Positions 9,015 to 18,891 are shown, counted from the stretch's first letter. The stretch: DNA of 64,000 nt from Aureispira anguillae (GCF_026000115.1 NZ_AP026867.1:4886001-4950000); one strand, 5' to 3'. Translations and numbers: made by a program. The notes: generated by a model from the letters alone, not told the origin.

Positions 9015-11759
9015 TTAAAATTTCAACTTATAAGTATAAATCCTATTATGATTTGCAACGACCAAGGTATTGCCCTGTTCTCCAAATAGATCAACCACCT
9101 GAAAGGTTGATGTTCCCGCCAAGGGAAAACCATTCTGAACATTTCCTTTGGCATCTATCAATGAAATACTTCCATTTTCGGGCTCCCAAAAACCGATATA
9201 ACGCTTAGATTTCCCTGTCAATTTTATCTCAAAAGCTTTCCGTTTTACCTTTGCATCCAAAGCATAAACCCCTGCTTGTTTTAAAACGTCCTTCAATTTT
9301 CCTTTGGCATTTTTTTCCTTGGTATAATAATGCACTGCCATTTTATCGGCATTAATTCTAACATAGTCTTTACGAGCATCACCAATAACATCTGCATAGA
9401 TAAACTGTACGTTTTTATTCATTCCCTTGACCGCTGCCAAACCAAACCCCTTACCAACAGAGTTTAGTACTCGAATTTTTCCATTTTTGCTGCCCCCTGC
9501 AATTCGCCCAATAGAAGGATCTACCCCCCAATTGGTAAGCCCACTCCCCAATTTTCCTCCTCTAAAATAAGGCATTCCATCTCTTTTAAACGCCATGCAA
9601 GTCCCCGATCGAGTCGTCATCATAAAATAACTTTTATCCCTATACTTCATAAAAGCCAAAGGACTATTAATTCTTCCCACCCGACTAAGAGGCTGCCAGC
9701 CCGATAACGGTTTCCCATTTTGTTCATATCCGTAAACTGCCCCATTTCTGCAAGCAATAAAAAAACGAGGCCCTTTGCCATAATCTACTGCCAAGACTCC
9801 ATTTGATGCCCTACTAATCAGAGGAATCATTTTTAAGGTTTTGCCTGCTTTATCCATTACATAAATGGCAGAATCTGTACTGAAGGCATATTGTATTTCA
9901 TTATTAGAATGAAAATCTACCTCAAATATGTCAGAATTAATTTTTCTTGTCAAGACTTTATCCTTGCTCCATAAATTTTCTCCATTTTTATCAAAAAAGT
10001 ACAAACGGTTTTTGATGTCTTGTGCCAAGATATAATAATTTCCATCGTGTGAACGGACGGCCTTAGGCGCAATAGCTGCTGCTGCTGCTAAGTCAGCCTG
10101 CCAAGCAGAAGTTGCTTGGATTTTTTCCTTCTCTTCTACCACATTATAGGCTGTTGATAGCGTGACTAAGAAGTGCTCCTCAAAACCAAAAAATTGAATG
10201 CCAACTGGATAAATATTTTTGAACTGTTGAAAAGCAGTTTGAATGTAATTTTTAAATTCTGGACGGGCAAAATGTTGTAAAAACTTTACAGAGTTAGGCG
10301 TAGCCAATAAAGCATAAATATTAGACTGATTGCGAGCTTGCGTAAAAAAGGCATGATACTCTGGCAAGTCCAAAATCATCTGTCTAGTATTAAAGCTCTT
10401 GATCCATCCCTCTAAGGTCGTCCTAGTATTGGCAAACACCACATAATTTTCGATAAGGGTATAATAGGGATTCTGCAAAGGATCTATATCCTCTCCAAAC
10501 AATGGCAACAGAGGGCTATTAGCAGCAATCTGAGTAATTTCAAAATTTTGATAAATTTGCCGATCCAATTCGCCAAATTTATGGGCATACTGATTGAGTA
10601 ATTTCCATGTTAGGGAGGTATCCTTGCTTTCCAAAAAGACCAGCTTATCTTTCGCAAAAGCATTTTCATCATCGGTTGGGTCTCTAAAAAAAAGCGTCAC
10701 ATCTCGTCCTATCCACGGAAGAAAATATTTTTCAAAATCTTCATAGCTTCGTTCTTGATAAGCCTTGTAAAAAGTTTCAAAATTTTCCCAGCCCAAATAC
10801 AGCATTGCTCCTATGTTTTTAGGCAATAGCTCTGCCACTCGACTATTTTGGGGTGCTTTTTGTTGTGCCAAAGCTTTCAAGAATTTATTGTCCTTGTCGG
10901 GATACAAATGCCCACTCATCATAAATCCCTTTTCTAGAAAACGGGTGTCTAGCCCCATCCACTCCCCTATCTCCATCAACCCCATAATAGCTCTAGGATT
11001 TGACTGAGTAAGAATACTGGTTAGACTAGAAATCGACTGAAAATTCACATAAACTACCAATTCATTGGAACTATTAGCCAACTCTTTTTTTACCTTTAAG
11101 AAAGAATCATTTCGATTGGTATTAGAAGAAATATTGTCCAACTGCTCGATGCCCGATTCTACCAAAATGGTCACGGGGCTTATCAAAATTAAGCCATAAA
11201 AAACAGATAAAGAAAGCTTCTTTTGCCCTTCAAATTCCAAGGTATAAATGGTGCGCCCCCGATAAATGGTTTCGGTTGTATTTTGGGGCATCAGCTCCGC
11301 AATAAATGCCTGTACTTCAAAACGTTGTTGATAATCATCCAACGCATACAACCAATTGGCGGTTTCATTACTTGTGATCTGTACCCCACTAACAATATGC
11401 GCTTTCTCCAAAATTGTCGAATAGGTCTGTGTTGCCCGAAAGAGTGAATCGACAAAACGCAAACCCTGCTCCCACTTTTGCAACAACGAAATACTTTGCA
11501 AATCTTTATAATAGATCGATTTTTGCAATTGTTGTAGGGTTTTATTGTACTCATTCGTCTCAATCATCAAAGCGGTATGTTCTGACATAGCCTCAAATGC
11601 TTTGATTTTCACAAATGGCATTCTAAACAGCCCCCAAGAGGTTCCCAACCATAAAATCAATCCTGTAACCAAACTTAGCCCTAAGATTTGTTTGCGATGG
11701 CGGTACAAAATAGGGCGCAAAAAATAAGCCCAAGAAAACTTAAAAAAATCTATTATCAT
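9015..11759 (-). CDS. membrane-anchored propeller protein of unknown function
   Basis: A 914-residue protein with one N-terminal membrane anchor at about residues 26-48 (ILGLSLVTGLILWLGTSWGLF) preceded by basic residues, so the bulk is probably periplasmic. Residues ~50-560 form a mixed domain resembling DUF3352-like proteins by general layout only. The C-terminal third contains repeated blades of the PQQ/WD type (NRLYFFDKNGENLWSKDKV, AIYVMDKAGKTLKMIPL, GAVYGYEQNGKPLSGWQPL, GKIRVLNSVGKGFG). It may be a scaffold of the cell envelope. No operon partner is visible. Confidence 0.7.
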   Translation of the reverse strand: MIIDFFKFSWAYFLRPILYRHRKQILGLSLVTGLILWLGTSWGLFRMPFVKIKAFEAMSEHTALMIETNEYNKTLQQLQKSIYYKDLQSISLLQKWEQGLRFVDSLFRATQTYSTILEKAHIVSGVQITSNETANWLYALDDYQQRFEVQAFIAELMPQNTTETIYRGRTIYTLEFEGQKKLSLSVFYGLILISPVTILVESGIEQLDNISSNTNRNDSFLKVKKELANSSNELVVYVNFQSISSLTSILTQSNPRAIMGLMEIGEWMGLDTRFLEKGFMMSGHLYPDKDNKFLKALAQQKAPQNSRVAELLPKNIGAMLYLGWENFETFYKAYQERSYEDFEKYFLPWIGRDVTLFFRDPTDDENAFAKDKLVFLESKDTSLTWKLLNQYAHKFGELDRQIYQNFEITQIAANSPLLPLFGEDIDPLQNPYYTLIENYVVFANTRTTLEGWIKSFNTRQMILDLPEYHAFFTQARNQSNIYALLATPNSVKFLQHFARPEFKNYIQTAFQQFKNIYPVGIQFFGFEEHFLVTLSTAYNVVEEKEKIQATSAWQADLAAAAAIAPKAVRSHDGNYYILAQDIKNRLYFFDKNGENLWSKDKVLTRKINSDIFEVDFHSNNEIQYAFSTDSAIYVMDKAGKTLKMIPLISRASNGVLAVDYGKGPRFFIACRNGAVYGYEQNGKPLSGWQPLSRVGRINSPLAFMKYRDKSYFMMTTRSGTCMAFKRDGMPYFRGGKLGSGLTNWGVDPSIGRIAGGSKNGKIRVLNSVGKGFGLAAVKGMNKNVQFIYADVIGDARKDYVRINADKMAVHYYTKEKNAKGKLKDVLKQAGVYALDAKVKRKAFEIKLTGKSKRYIGFWEPENGSISLIDAKGNVQNGFPLAGTSTFQVVDLFGEQGNTLVVANHNRIYTYKLKF

Positions 11760-12273
11760 TTAGCTATAAAGTATTGGTTGATCTGGTCTACGATAGAATT
11801 ATCAAGAATATAATCCCTCTCATTTTTAGAGATACTAGAAAGTCATTAGCGAAGCAAAATTACTGCTTGTACACTTAACTCCTTAGTTACTTGCCAAACA
11901 AAAATATTCTATTTCATATAGAAAGTAAAAAAATGATGGTTTTAATAAAAGATTGTTTTGTTTTTGGTTTCTATAATGATTATTTGGGCTTGGCATCTTA
12001 AAAAAAAGCCATCCACGAAAAAATCGGGATGGCACACAACATTATTGGTAACAATTGCTTTAGGGTGTTTGTTTTTCTTTTTTTAGAGGTTTGATAAAGT
12101 AGCTTCTAAGCTAAAAAATGTTGGTTGATAAGTAAAATTGCAATAAATTTTAGTGGCTAGCGATGTAAAAACAAAGTAATAGCGAGCTATTGAGGCTTTT
12201 TAAAGAAGCTAGGGCAAAATTTAGCCGTCAATAGGTTATCATTTATTTAGATCAGGCACTTAAACATGAAGCA
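11760..12273. other. intergenic region, 514 nt
   Basis: An AT-rich gap between the start of the 914-residue gene and the end of the GNAT gene, both on the minus strand. It holds the GNAT terminator (12001-12033) and, closer to the downstream gene, two minus-strand matches to the TAnnTTTG -7 box (11855-11862 and 11899-11906), neither with a -33 TTTG at the right distance. I see no coding signal, tRNA or repeat. Confidence 0.5.
12001..12033 (-). terminator. intrinsic terminator after the GNAT gene
   Basis: Read on the minus strand, a 7-bp GCCATCC/GGATGGC stem (12008-12014 with 12027-12033) is followed at once by a run of seven T (complement of 12001-12007). This is a standard intrinsic terminator about 240 nt after the acetyltransferase stop. 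Confidence 0.7.
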
Positions 12274-12831
12274 TTAATTATTGATATATATCATAAGATT
12301 TAAAATCTCTTCTTGCCCCTTAGAATTTGGTTTGAAGTTAACAGTACCAATAACCTTAAACCCTAAAGATTCTAACCCCTTCACTCTTTGTGTTATAACC
12401 TCAACAAGCGCAAATTTAATATTATCATTTTTGAGTTTATTTATTCTTATTTCATCAAAACACTTTGAAAGCCCTTTTCCTCTAAATGATTTATCGATTG
12501 CCAGTCTAGAAAAAAAGCCAAAAGGTCGTTCTGGAGGAAGTTCAAAGTTTTCTAAGTTTAGTCCAACATCTATGGCATCCTCAATTTTATTAAAATAGGT
12601 TAACCTAGCAGTAGCAATAACTTGCCCTAAGTCATTAGCCTTATACCAGATAAAGGAATAATTATCTGCACTATCAGACCAACCATTTGGAAAAAGGGTT
12701 TTGTTTACGGTCTCTTTTGCTGGTGAATTTTCCCAAGCCTGAACTCTAAAATCATAAATTTCCTGAAATCGTGATTTATTGGTAAGAAGATTAATTCCTT
12801 TTTCCATTTTAAAAAATATATTAAAAAGCAA
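12274..12831 (-). CDS. GNAT-family N-acetyltransferase
   Basis: A 185-residue acetyltransferase of the GCN5 fold. The acetyl-CoA-binding motif A is in FFSRLAIDKSFRGKGLSKCF (about residues 108-127; the R-x-x-G-x-G/A consensus reads RGKGLS). A beta-bulge strand follows (FALVEVITQ), and the last strand block is LESLGFKVIGTV. The substrate is unknown. The second Met (12807, giving MEKGINLL) is an equally good start, since the first eight residues are hydrophobic and unlike the family. It lies downstream of the ATP-grasp gene but behind a terminator, so co-transcription is doubtful. Confidence 0.8.
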   Translation of the reverse strand: MLFNIFFKMEKGINLLTNKSRFQEIYDFRVQAWENSPAKETVNKTLFPNGWSDSADNYSFIWYKANDLGQVIATARLTYFNKIEDAIDVGLNLENFELPPERPFGFFSRLAIDKSFRGKGLSKCFDEIRINKLKNDNIKFALVEVITQRVKGLESLGFKVIGTVNFKPNSKGQEEILNLMIYINN

Positions 12832-13019
12832 GATTCAACAAAACATGTCCAAGTTAAAAAATAACATTAACTATTTCATCAAAACCATAGCATTCTAACT
12901 GCCAATACCTTTTATTATTATTTATGGCTAACATGACTCCATTTAAAACCACTAAGCCCCAATTGTTGTAAGCTCATAAGTGCTGATGCGCTAACTAATC
13001 AACGGGGTAATGATTCTAA

Positions 13020-13049
13020 AAACTGCCAAAAAATTAATTTTGGCAGTTT
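13020..13049 (-). terminator. hairpin after the ATP-grasp gene
   Basis: Bases 13020-13031 and 13038-13049 form a perfect 12-bp stem (AAACTGCCAAAA with its complement) with a 6-nt AT loop. It is about 70 nt past the ATP-grasp stop, and its A/T-rich base gives a T-rich exit on either strand. It separates the ligase transcript from the GNAT gene. Confidence 0.7.
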
Positions 13050-13117
13050 ACAATGAAACGAACGTGCACTTGTCTAAAAGAAATATCCCGTTTCTTAATA
13101 AAAATATTAGGTATAAC

Positions 13118-14056
13118 TTATACTAAGCTAGGTTCTAATAAGGGTACTCCTTTAAAAAACAATTCTGCTATTGGGAGATTTAATTCTTCAATAAGATCGT
13201 GATAGATTCCAGGATGGCAATTAATATCTACGACTTTATAACCTTCAGCTGTTTTGATAAGATCTAAGCCATAAAAATTAGCGTTTAAGACTTCGCCAAT
13301 TTTTAGCGTAATCGCTTCAATCTCTTTATTTACTTCAACATAATCCACTTCCCCACCTGTTTTATTTCTATCATAGACCTTCCAGCCCGATATTTTGCTA
13401 GATTTTTTTCTAAAACCATAGAGAATTGTTCCATTAATAACCGTTACTCCTGTCCAATCTGCTAAATCATTGGGATAGAATTTTTCTAGGTAATAATATT
13501 GTTTGGGGTGATATTCTATAATATCTCTCAACTGTTCAAACGCATCTATTTTAACAATCCCCAAGCCCCAGCTAGAACGTCTTGGTTTCAGTAGGAAGGA
13601 ATTATTGTCAAATAAATGCTCCATGGCAGTTACATTATCGATGTTCACCAAATAAAGCTCAGAGACAGGAACGCCATGGTTGTGTAAAATACTAAAGGCC
13701 GAAAACTTGTCGGTTGCCTCTCTATAGAAGGTAAACGAATTGTGTACTTCTACATTCATTTCTAGTACCCGTAATACCTCCAAATGATAACTATCTAAAC
13801 TTCGGTCAATATCTCCCATCCAGACAAAATAATCCAAATCGCTCATACAAAAAGACCCTAAATAAACTTGGTCATTCTTAATAATAGCATTTCGGAAATC
13901 TAAATCTTCAAAATATTCGACCCCTGAATCATCCAAATACTTCATCAATGATTCATGAATTTTGACATCAATACCAGCAGGATTATCTACATCTATCGTC
14001 TTATTTATATCCTTCCTTGGGGGAATCCACAAGCCTACTTTTATTTTTTCAAGCAT
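13118..14056 (-). CDS. RimK-like ATP-grasp ligase
   Basis: A 312-residue ATP-grasp enzyme. Such enzymes activate a carboxylate as an acyl-phosphate and join it to an amine or thiol. The lysine plus glycine-rich loop is in FLLKPRRSSWGLGIVKI (about residues 153-169). The adenine-contact segment is YYYLEKFYP, and the metal-binding acidic/Asn residues are in FYGLDLI...YKVVDINCHPG (about residues 262-282). The pre-ATP-grasp domain (1-110) is unlike RimK, glutathione synthetase or D-Ala ligase that I can recall, so the substrate is open. No precursor peptide or biosynthetic partner is adjacent except the separately terminated GNAT gene. Confidence 0.75.
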   Translation of the reverse strand: MLEKIKVGLWIPPRKDINKTIDVDNPAGIDVKIHESLMKYLDDSGVEYFEDLDFRNAIIKNDQVYLGSFCMSDLDYFVWMGDIDRSLDSYHLEVLRVLEMNVEVHNSFTFYREATDKFSAFSILHNHGVPVSELYLVNIDNVTAMEHLFDNNSFLLKPRRSSWGLGIVKIDAFEQLRDIIEYHPKQYYYLEKFYPNDLADWTGVTVINGTILYGFRKKSSKISGWKVYDRNKTGGEVDYVEVNKEIEAITLKIGEVLNANFYGLDLIKTAEGYKVVDINCHPGIYHDLIEELNLPIAELFFKGVPLLEPSLV

Positions 14057-14465
14057 AATAATTATAACATTTTTTTTTCTACTATTTTTTTATTTATTCG
14101 AATTTTCATCATTTACAATAAGGTAGGCAAAGGACGGTTTATTTGTTGATAATCAGTTGCACCACTGATACCAATAGTTGACTATTTGTTACATTTGGCT
14201 TCTTTTTATTGATTTTCTCTCCTTTTAAAAGGAAAAAAATAAATTAGGCATTGCGCTTGCATTTTTATACATAGATATGAACTAAAACTAACAAGGTATT
14301 ATATTATATATTTTTTTAAGTACTTTTGCTTATTCATAACAGATACCAATAAAAAGTATTCCCAAATCTAAAAACAGGATGCAAGGCAAAACCAATAAGG
14401 GTTAAGCATATCATGCTGTTTAGATTTTGTCCTATACTTAGATTAAAAAAGTAAACTAGATTTTA
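14057..14465. other. divergent intergenic region, 409 nt
   Basis: A very AT-rich region between the divergent ATP-grasp and HTCS genes, so it must carry promoters in both directions. TACTTTTG at 14321-14328 on the plus strand matches the Bacteroidota -7 box TAnnTTTG, but no -33 TTTG lies 19-21 nt before it. I see no coding signal. Confidence 0.4.
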
Positions 14466-17400
14466 ATGAAAATAAATAGGCAGATTTTAATCCTACTATT
14501 TCTACTGACATGTTTTACTAATCTTCTAGCCCAAACGTACCTTTTTGATGCTCAAAACATCACTAGTCAGCATGGTCTATCCAATCTAATGACATCTGCC
14601 GTCTTTCATGACCAACAAGGTTTTTTATGGATAGGAACCAAATATGGTCTAAATCGGTATGACGGTTATACCTTCCAACAATATACCGCCGAAAAAAATG
14701 GTTTATCCTACAATCAAAACATCAGAAAAATTCAAATAGATACAGCGGGTAATCTATGGTTGTTTTATTCTTATGTTTCTAATGGTGAGTTTGTCACAAC
14801 AGTTGATATTTTTAATCCCATTACTCAAAAAGCCGTTCCTTTTGACCAATATTTCAACCATAACACTCCTTTTTCTACTACTGAGTTTAGCTATCTTAAT
14901 ATTGATGATCCTAAAAATCGAATATGGCTGACCAATAAAAAGGGAGCCATCTTTCTTTATCAAAATGGTATCTTTAGAAAAGTTTTTGAGAAAAAGGGAG
15001 CTAATTTTAAATACCTCAGTATTGATTCAGGCGGTGATATTTGGTTAGGTACTAAACAACAACTGTATCGAATTTCCTTCTCAGGAAAACTGCTAGAAAC
15101 CGTCCAACTTCCCCACTCGATTAGTGGCTTATGGAGCGGAGAACAAGATAAGATTTGGCTAACTACTACTGATTTTTCTATTCTCCCACGACAAACATAT
15201 TTTTGGTGCAAAGAAAAGAACAATCCAAATCTAAAAGAGCTCGTGCTAAAACAAGAAGGACATGGTTCTTCTCATCCACAACAAGCTTTTAGAAGCAAAA
15301 AAGGATTTTGGTATGTGATTATTGATTATCATTTTCACCTATTTAATGACAAGGGAGAATGGCTCTTTGATTTTAATTCTCTACTGGATTATGAAGCCAA
15401 GACAAATTTTACAGATTGTCTAGAAATGGGCAACAATGTATGGTTTAGTTCTCCTGCTGGTCTAATCCAAACCACGATTAAAACCAACCCATTCCAGCTT
15501 GTCCACAAAAGAGAAGTTTTATCTGATTGTAGGGATATAACAGAGGATGACAAGGGCAATATCTACTTTCTTAATGCCAATTTATATCAATGGAATAAGT
15601 CCAATAATCAATTAAAAAAACTATCTAAAACCCCTAATAACATAGGCTTAGTTTATACTGACAGTACACTCTTTTCAGGAGTCTATAGTGGTAATATACT
15701 AGGTAATAAATTAGATTTAAAAACCAATCAAGAAACCATTATTCCAAGTGCTGGATATAATCAATTAAAAACATTAATAGCAACCAACACGAAGCATTTA
15801 TATTTAATAGGTCAAACAAAAGGGCTTGCTTACCTCCATTTAGAACAAAACAAATATTTACCATTTGAGCACTACAATGAATTTAAACAACTAAAAGATG
15901 CGAATATTTCTTACTTTCATCGAAACGATACAGGGATATGGATTGCCACGGATTTAGGAATTTTCTTAATGGATGAAAAAAAGGGCATCTTACAACACTT
16001 TGATCAAGCATCTGGTGATCTTCCCTTCAATCCTATTCGGTATATCTATGAGGATAAAGCAGGTATATTTTGGTTGGCAACTAAAGGGGGAGGAATTATT
16101 AGATGGGCTCCTTATTCCAAAGATTCTAAGGCACTTCAATTGACTACAATGGATGGTTTATCCAATAATTATACCTATGCCATTCATGAAGATGATTTTG
16201 ACAACCTTTGGATTTCTAGTGACAAAGGCTTGATGTCTATGAATAAAAAAGATTATCAAGTTAAAATTTACACCACCGATGACGGTCTACCACACAATGA
16301 GTTCAATCAGACAGCCGATTATAAAGCCAAAGATGGTGCCCTGTACTTTGGTGGCTTAGGAGGATTAATTACATTTCATCCCAAAGACCTATACAATAAC
16401 ACAGAAAATAATAGCCCACTAGAATTCACCAAATTATACCTATTGGAAGACAATAAAGAAAAGAGTACCGACAAAACTCAATTGCTTTATACTTCGGATG
16501 AAATTAGCATAAAACCAGAAGATAAATTCTTTGAAGTCCATTTTGCTTTATTAGATTTTGATCGTTCAGAAGAACATCAATATGCCTATCAAGTTCAAGG
16601 CTATAGTGATCATTGGAATTATAGTAAAGAAAACTACATTCGTATTACCAATTTGCCCTATGGTACCTATCAATTAAAGGTTAAAGGAAAGAATAACAAA
16701 ACAGGTTGGTCAAAACAAGAGTTAACCTTAACCATTAAGGTATTAAAGCCATTCTATCTAGAGTGGTGGTTTGGTCTTTTGTTGTTCCTTTTTGCACTTT
16801 CCATTTCCATACTAATACTACAATGGAGAGAACAAAAAATAATAAAAGATAATCAACGTCTTGAAGAAGAAGTTCAAGACCGCACAAAAACCATTCAGAA
16901 TCAAGCAAAGAAACTAAAAGATTTAGACAAAGCAAAAACTCGATTTTTCTCCAATATTACCCACGAGTTTCGCACCCCGCTTACCTTGGTAATTGGTCCT
17001 TTAGAACAACTCATTGCACAATCCTCCTCAAGCGACTTACGTCAAAAGTTAGATCGTATTTTAAAAAATGCACAACATCTTTTGATTTTAATTAATCAAC
17101 TCTTGGACCTTTCTAAAATTGAGGGTGGGAAAATGGCTATTGCAGTATCTAGAGGAGATATTATTGCTTATACACAAGAGCTTACCAAGCGGTTTCAGCC
17201 GTTGGCTGAGGAAAAAAATCAACGCTTGAATTTTATTAGCCAAATAACCACATGGGAAACCTCTTTTGATAAAAGAAAATGGGATAAAATTATTTATAAT
17301 TTACTATCCAATGCCATCAAATTTACGCCTCCTGACAAAGCTATTCAGCTGAGTTTAATGGCCATTCAAAAAGGAGAAAAAGAATTTATCCGACTGGACG

Positions 17401-18488
17401 TAAAAGATACAGGGTCAGGCATTGAAAAAGATCATTTGAAACAAATTTTTGATCGATTTTACCAAGTTGATTATTCTAGTACTCGTCAACAAAGTGGAAC
17501 TGGAATTGGTTTGGCATTAGTAAAAGAATTGGTAGAACTACAGGGAGGAGAGATCACTGTTTCTAGTGAATTGTACAAAGGTACTTCTTTTGAAGTTCAC
17601 TTGCCTGTTTTAGAATCAGAGGCAACAGTTTCTTGGGAGGACTCTCCTGCGCTTTCCCCCGTTGCCCTTAGCACTAATTTAACGGCGATTCCCAAAGAAG
17701 AAAACGTTCTTGTCAGCCAAGAAAACGTTTTGCCTAAAAAGGAAAAGCTAGAACTGCTTATCATTGAAGACAACACAGAAATGCGAGCTTATATTCGTAG
17801 TTGTATTGATCCTAATCTGTATGCGATCACAGAAGCTGCTGATGGAGAAGAAGGGATCAAAAAAGCATTGGATTTAGTTCCTGATTTGATTATATCGGAT
17901 GTTATGATGCCTAAAAAAGATGGCTTTGAAGTCGTACAAACCATACGCAAGACCATTAGTACCTCCCATATTCCTTTTATTCTATTAACTGCTAAAGCTA
18001 GTTTAAGCAGCCGACTAAAAGGATTACAACAAGGAGCAGATGCTTATCTGACCAAACCATTTAGTCCAAAAGAATTAACGCTTCGGATACAAAAACTCAT
18101 TGAATATCGCCATTTACTACAACAATACTATCAGCATCATTTCCCACTTGTTACTAAGATGGAAAAACAAACCCCTAAAGAAGATGCTTTTATTGTTGAG
18201 TTAAGAAACTATATCCTTGAACACCTTGACGAATCGAACTTATCTGGTGATCGCATAGGAAAACATTTTGCTATAAGTCGGGTACATTTACATCGTAAAC
18301 TAAAAGCCTTGACCAATCAACCTATCAGCGAGTTTGTTCGAGCCATTCGACTAAAAAAAGCATTTGAATTGCTTCAAGAGGGAGAATTCAATATTTCTGA
18401 AATTGCTTACCAGACGGGTTTTTCTAGTATTAGCCATTTTTCAAGATCGTTTAAAAAAGCCTATGGAAAAGCCCCTTCCAAATTGTAA
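14466..18488 (+). CDS. hybrid two-component system (HTCS) sensor/regulator
   Basis: A 1340-residue one-protein phosphorelay. A signal peptide (1-22) is followed by two Reg_prop propellers (residues ~30-640, opening with SQHGLSNLMTSAVFHDQQG). A Y_Y_Y domain (~650-755) and one membrane segment (~766-787) come next. The HisKA domain has the phospho-His in NITHEFRTPL (~833), and the HATPase has NLLSNAIKF and a DTGSGI G-box. A receiver follows with the phospho-Asp in DLIISDVMMP (~1144), then a C-terminal AraC-type HTH (~1240-1340). Relatives bind glycan fragments in the periplasm and switch on polysaccharide-utilisation loci. All catalytic residues look intact. No SusC/SusD or glycosidase genes lie nearby, so its target must be elsewhere. 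Confidence 0.92.
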   Translation: MKINRQILILLFLLTCFTNLLAQTYLFDAQNITSQHGLSNLMTSAVFHDQQGFLWIGTKYGLNRYDGYTFQQYTAEKNGLSYNQNIRKIQIDTAGNLWLFYSYVSNGEFVTTVDIFNPITQKAVPFDQYFNHNTPFSTTEFSYLNIDDPKNRIWLTNKKGAIFLYQNGIFRKVFEKKGANFKYLSIDSGGDIWLGTKQQLYRISFSGKLLETVQLPHSISGLWSGEQDKIWLTTTDFSILPRQTYFWCKEKNNPNLKELVLKQEGHGSSHPQQAFRSKKGFWYVIIDYHFHLFNDKGEWLFDFNSLLDYEAKTNFTDCLEMGNNVWFSSPAGLIQTTIKTNPFQLVHKREVLSDCRDITEDDKGNIYFLNANLYQWNKSNNQLKKLSKTPNNIGLVYTDSTLFSGVYSGNILGNKLDLKTNQETIIPSAGYNQLKTLIATNTKHLYLIGQTKGLAYLHLEQNKYLPFEHYNEFKQLKDANISYFHRNDTGIWIATDLGIFLMDEKKGILQHFDQASGDLPFNPIRYIYEDKAGIFWLATKGGGIIRWAPYSKDSKALQLTTMDGLSNNYTYAIHEDDFDNLWISSDKGLMSMNKKDYQVKIYTTDDGLPHNEFNQTADYKAKDGALYFGGLGGLITFHPKDLYNNTENNSPLEFTKLYLLEDNKEKSTDKTQLLYTSDEISIKPEDKFFEVHFALLDFDRSEEHQYAYQVQGYSDHWNYSKENYIRITNLPYGTYQLKVKGKNNKTGWSKQELTLTIKVLKPFYLEWWFGLLLFLFALSISILILQWREQKIIKDNQRLEEEVQDRTKTIQNQAKKLKDLDKAKTRFFSNITHEFRTPLTLVIGPLEQLIAQSSSSDLRQKLDRILKNAQHLLILINQLLDLSKIEGGKMAIAVSRGDIIAYTQELTKRFQPLAEEKNQRLNFISQITTWETSFDKRKWDKIIYNLLSNAIKFTPPDKAIQLSLMAIQKGEKEFIRLDVKDTGSGIEKDHLKQIFDRFYQVDYSSTRQQSGTGIGLALVKELVELQGGEITVSSELYKGTSFEVHLPVLESEATVSWEDSPALSPVALSTNLTAIPKEENVLVSQENVLPKKEKLELLIIEDNTEMRAYIRSCIDPNLYAITEAADGEEGIKKALDLVPDLIISDVMMPKKDGFEVVQTIRKTISTSHIPFILLTAKASLSSRLKGLQQGADAYLTKPFSPKELTLRIQKLIEYRHLLQQYYQHHFPLVTKMEKQTPKEDAFIVELRNYILEHLDESNLSGDRIGKHFAISRVHLHRKLKALTNQPISEFVRAIRLKKAFELLQEGEFNISEIAYQTGFSSISHFSRSFKKAYGKAPSKL

Positions 18489-18567
18489 TCCATAAAACCA
18501 CCCCAATTGTGCTTATGCACGCATGCAGTAATTATTCCTTTATTTCTATTACATACTATTCTACCAA

Positions 18568-18843
18568 ATGAATTACGAAGAGGTTTCAACTATTATTCAG
18601 ACTATTTTTCTTCAATATTTTAATGTCTCCCTCAACACCACTACTTGGGAACAGCCATTAGAGCAATTGCAAGAAGATTTTAAAATTTTAGATTATCTAC
18701 TTTTTTTAGAAAAGTTGCTACAGCAGCAACTCAGTAAAGATATTGTCCTATTAGAAAACATTAGTCCAGCCATTCATAGCCCCAATGATATTGTTGCTTT
18801 GGTGCTGAAATTATGCGTTAATGAATGTTCTTGTACGGTTTAA
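18568..18843 (+). CDS. small acyl-carrier-like protein lacking the active serine (tentative)
   Basis: A 91-residue protein, 79 nt after the HTCS gene and followed by a hairpin. Its size and pattern of hydrophobic residues follow the four-helix acyl carrier fold: an N-terminal helix EEVSTIIQTIFLQYF, a long loop, then DFKILDYLLFLEKLLQQQL in place of the DSL helix. It ends in a short helix and SPNDIVALVLKL. The phosphopantetheine Ser of DSL is replaced (DFK), so it could not carry a prosthetic group by the normal route. This family call is inference from pattern only; the protein may be unrelated. Confidence 0.5.
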   Translation: MNYEEVSTIIQTIFLQYFNVSLNTTTWEQPLEQLQEDFKILDYLLFLEKLLQQQLSKDIVLLENISPAIHSPNDIVALVLKLCVNECSCTV

Positions 18844-18861
18844 GAAATCGTAATTGTTAAT

Positions 18862-18891
18862 AATACTCCGTTGATTTTTTAACGGAGTATT
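18862..18891 (+). terminator. hairpin after the small protein gene
   Basis: AATACTCCGTT (18862-18872) and its exact complement (18881-18891) form an 11-bp stem with an 8-nt loop rich in T, 18 nt after the stop codon. It is followed by TCTGTT, so the T-tract is weak. Confidence 0.65.

Noticed and set aside
11291-11563. 90-residue frame inside the 914-residue gene
   Set aside because: It is an out-of-frame shadow of a well-supported long gene, with atypical composition.
12274-12831. LuxI-type autoinducer synthase
   Set aside because: GNAT fold and size are compatible, but the Arg/Phe/Trp residues conserved at the LuxI N-terminus are not present and no LuxR partner is nearby.
14057-14120. A 16-codon minus-strand ORF (starting MMKIRINKK) ending 5 nt before the ATP-grasp start
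   Set aside because: It could be a precursor or leader peptide, but it is AT-driven, lysine-rich and has no core-like motif; chance is the simpler explanation.
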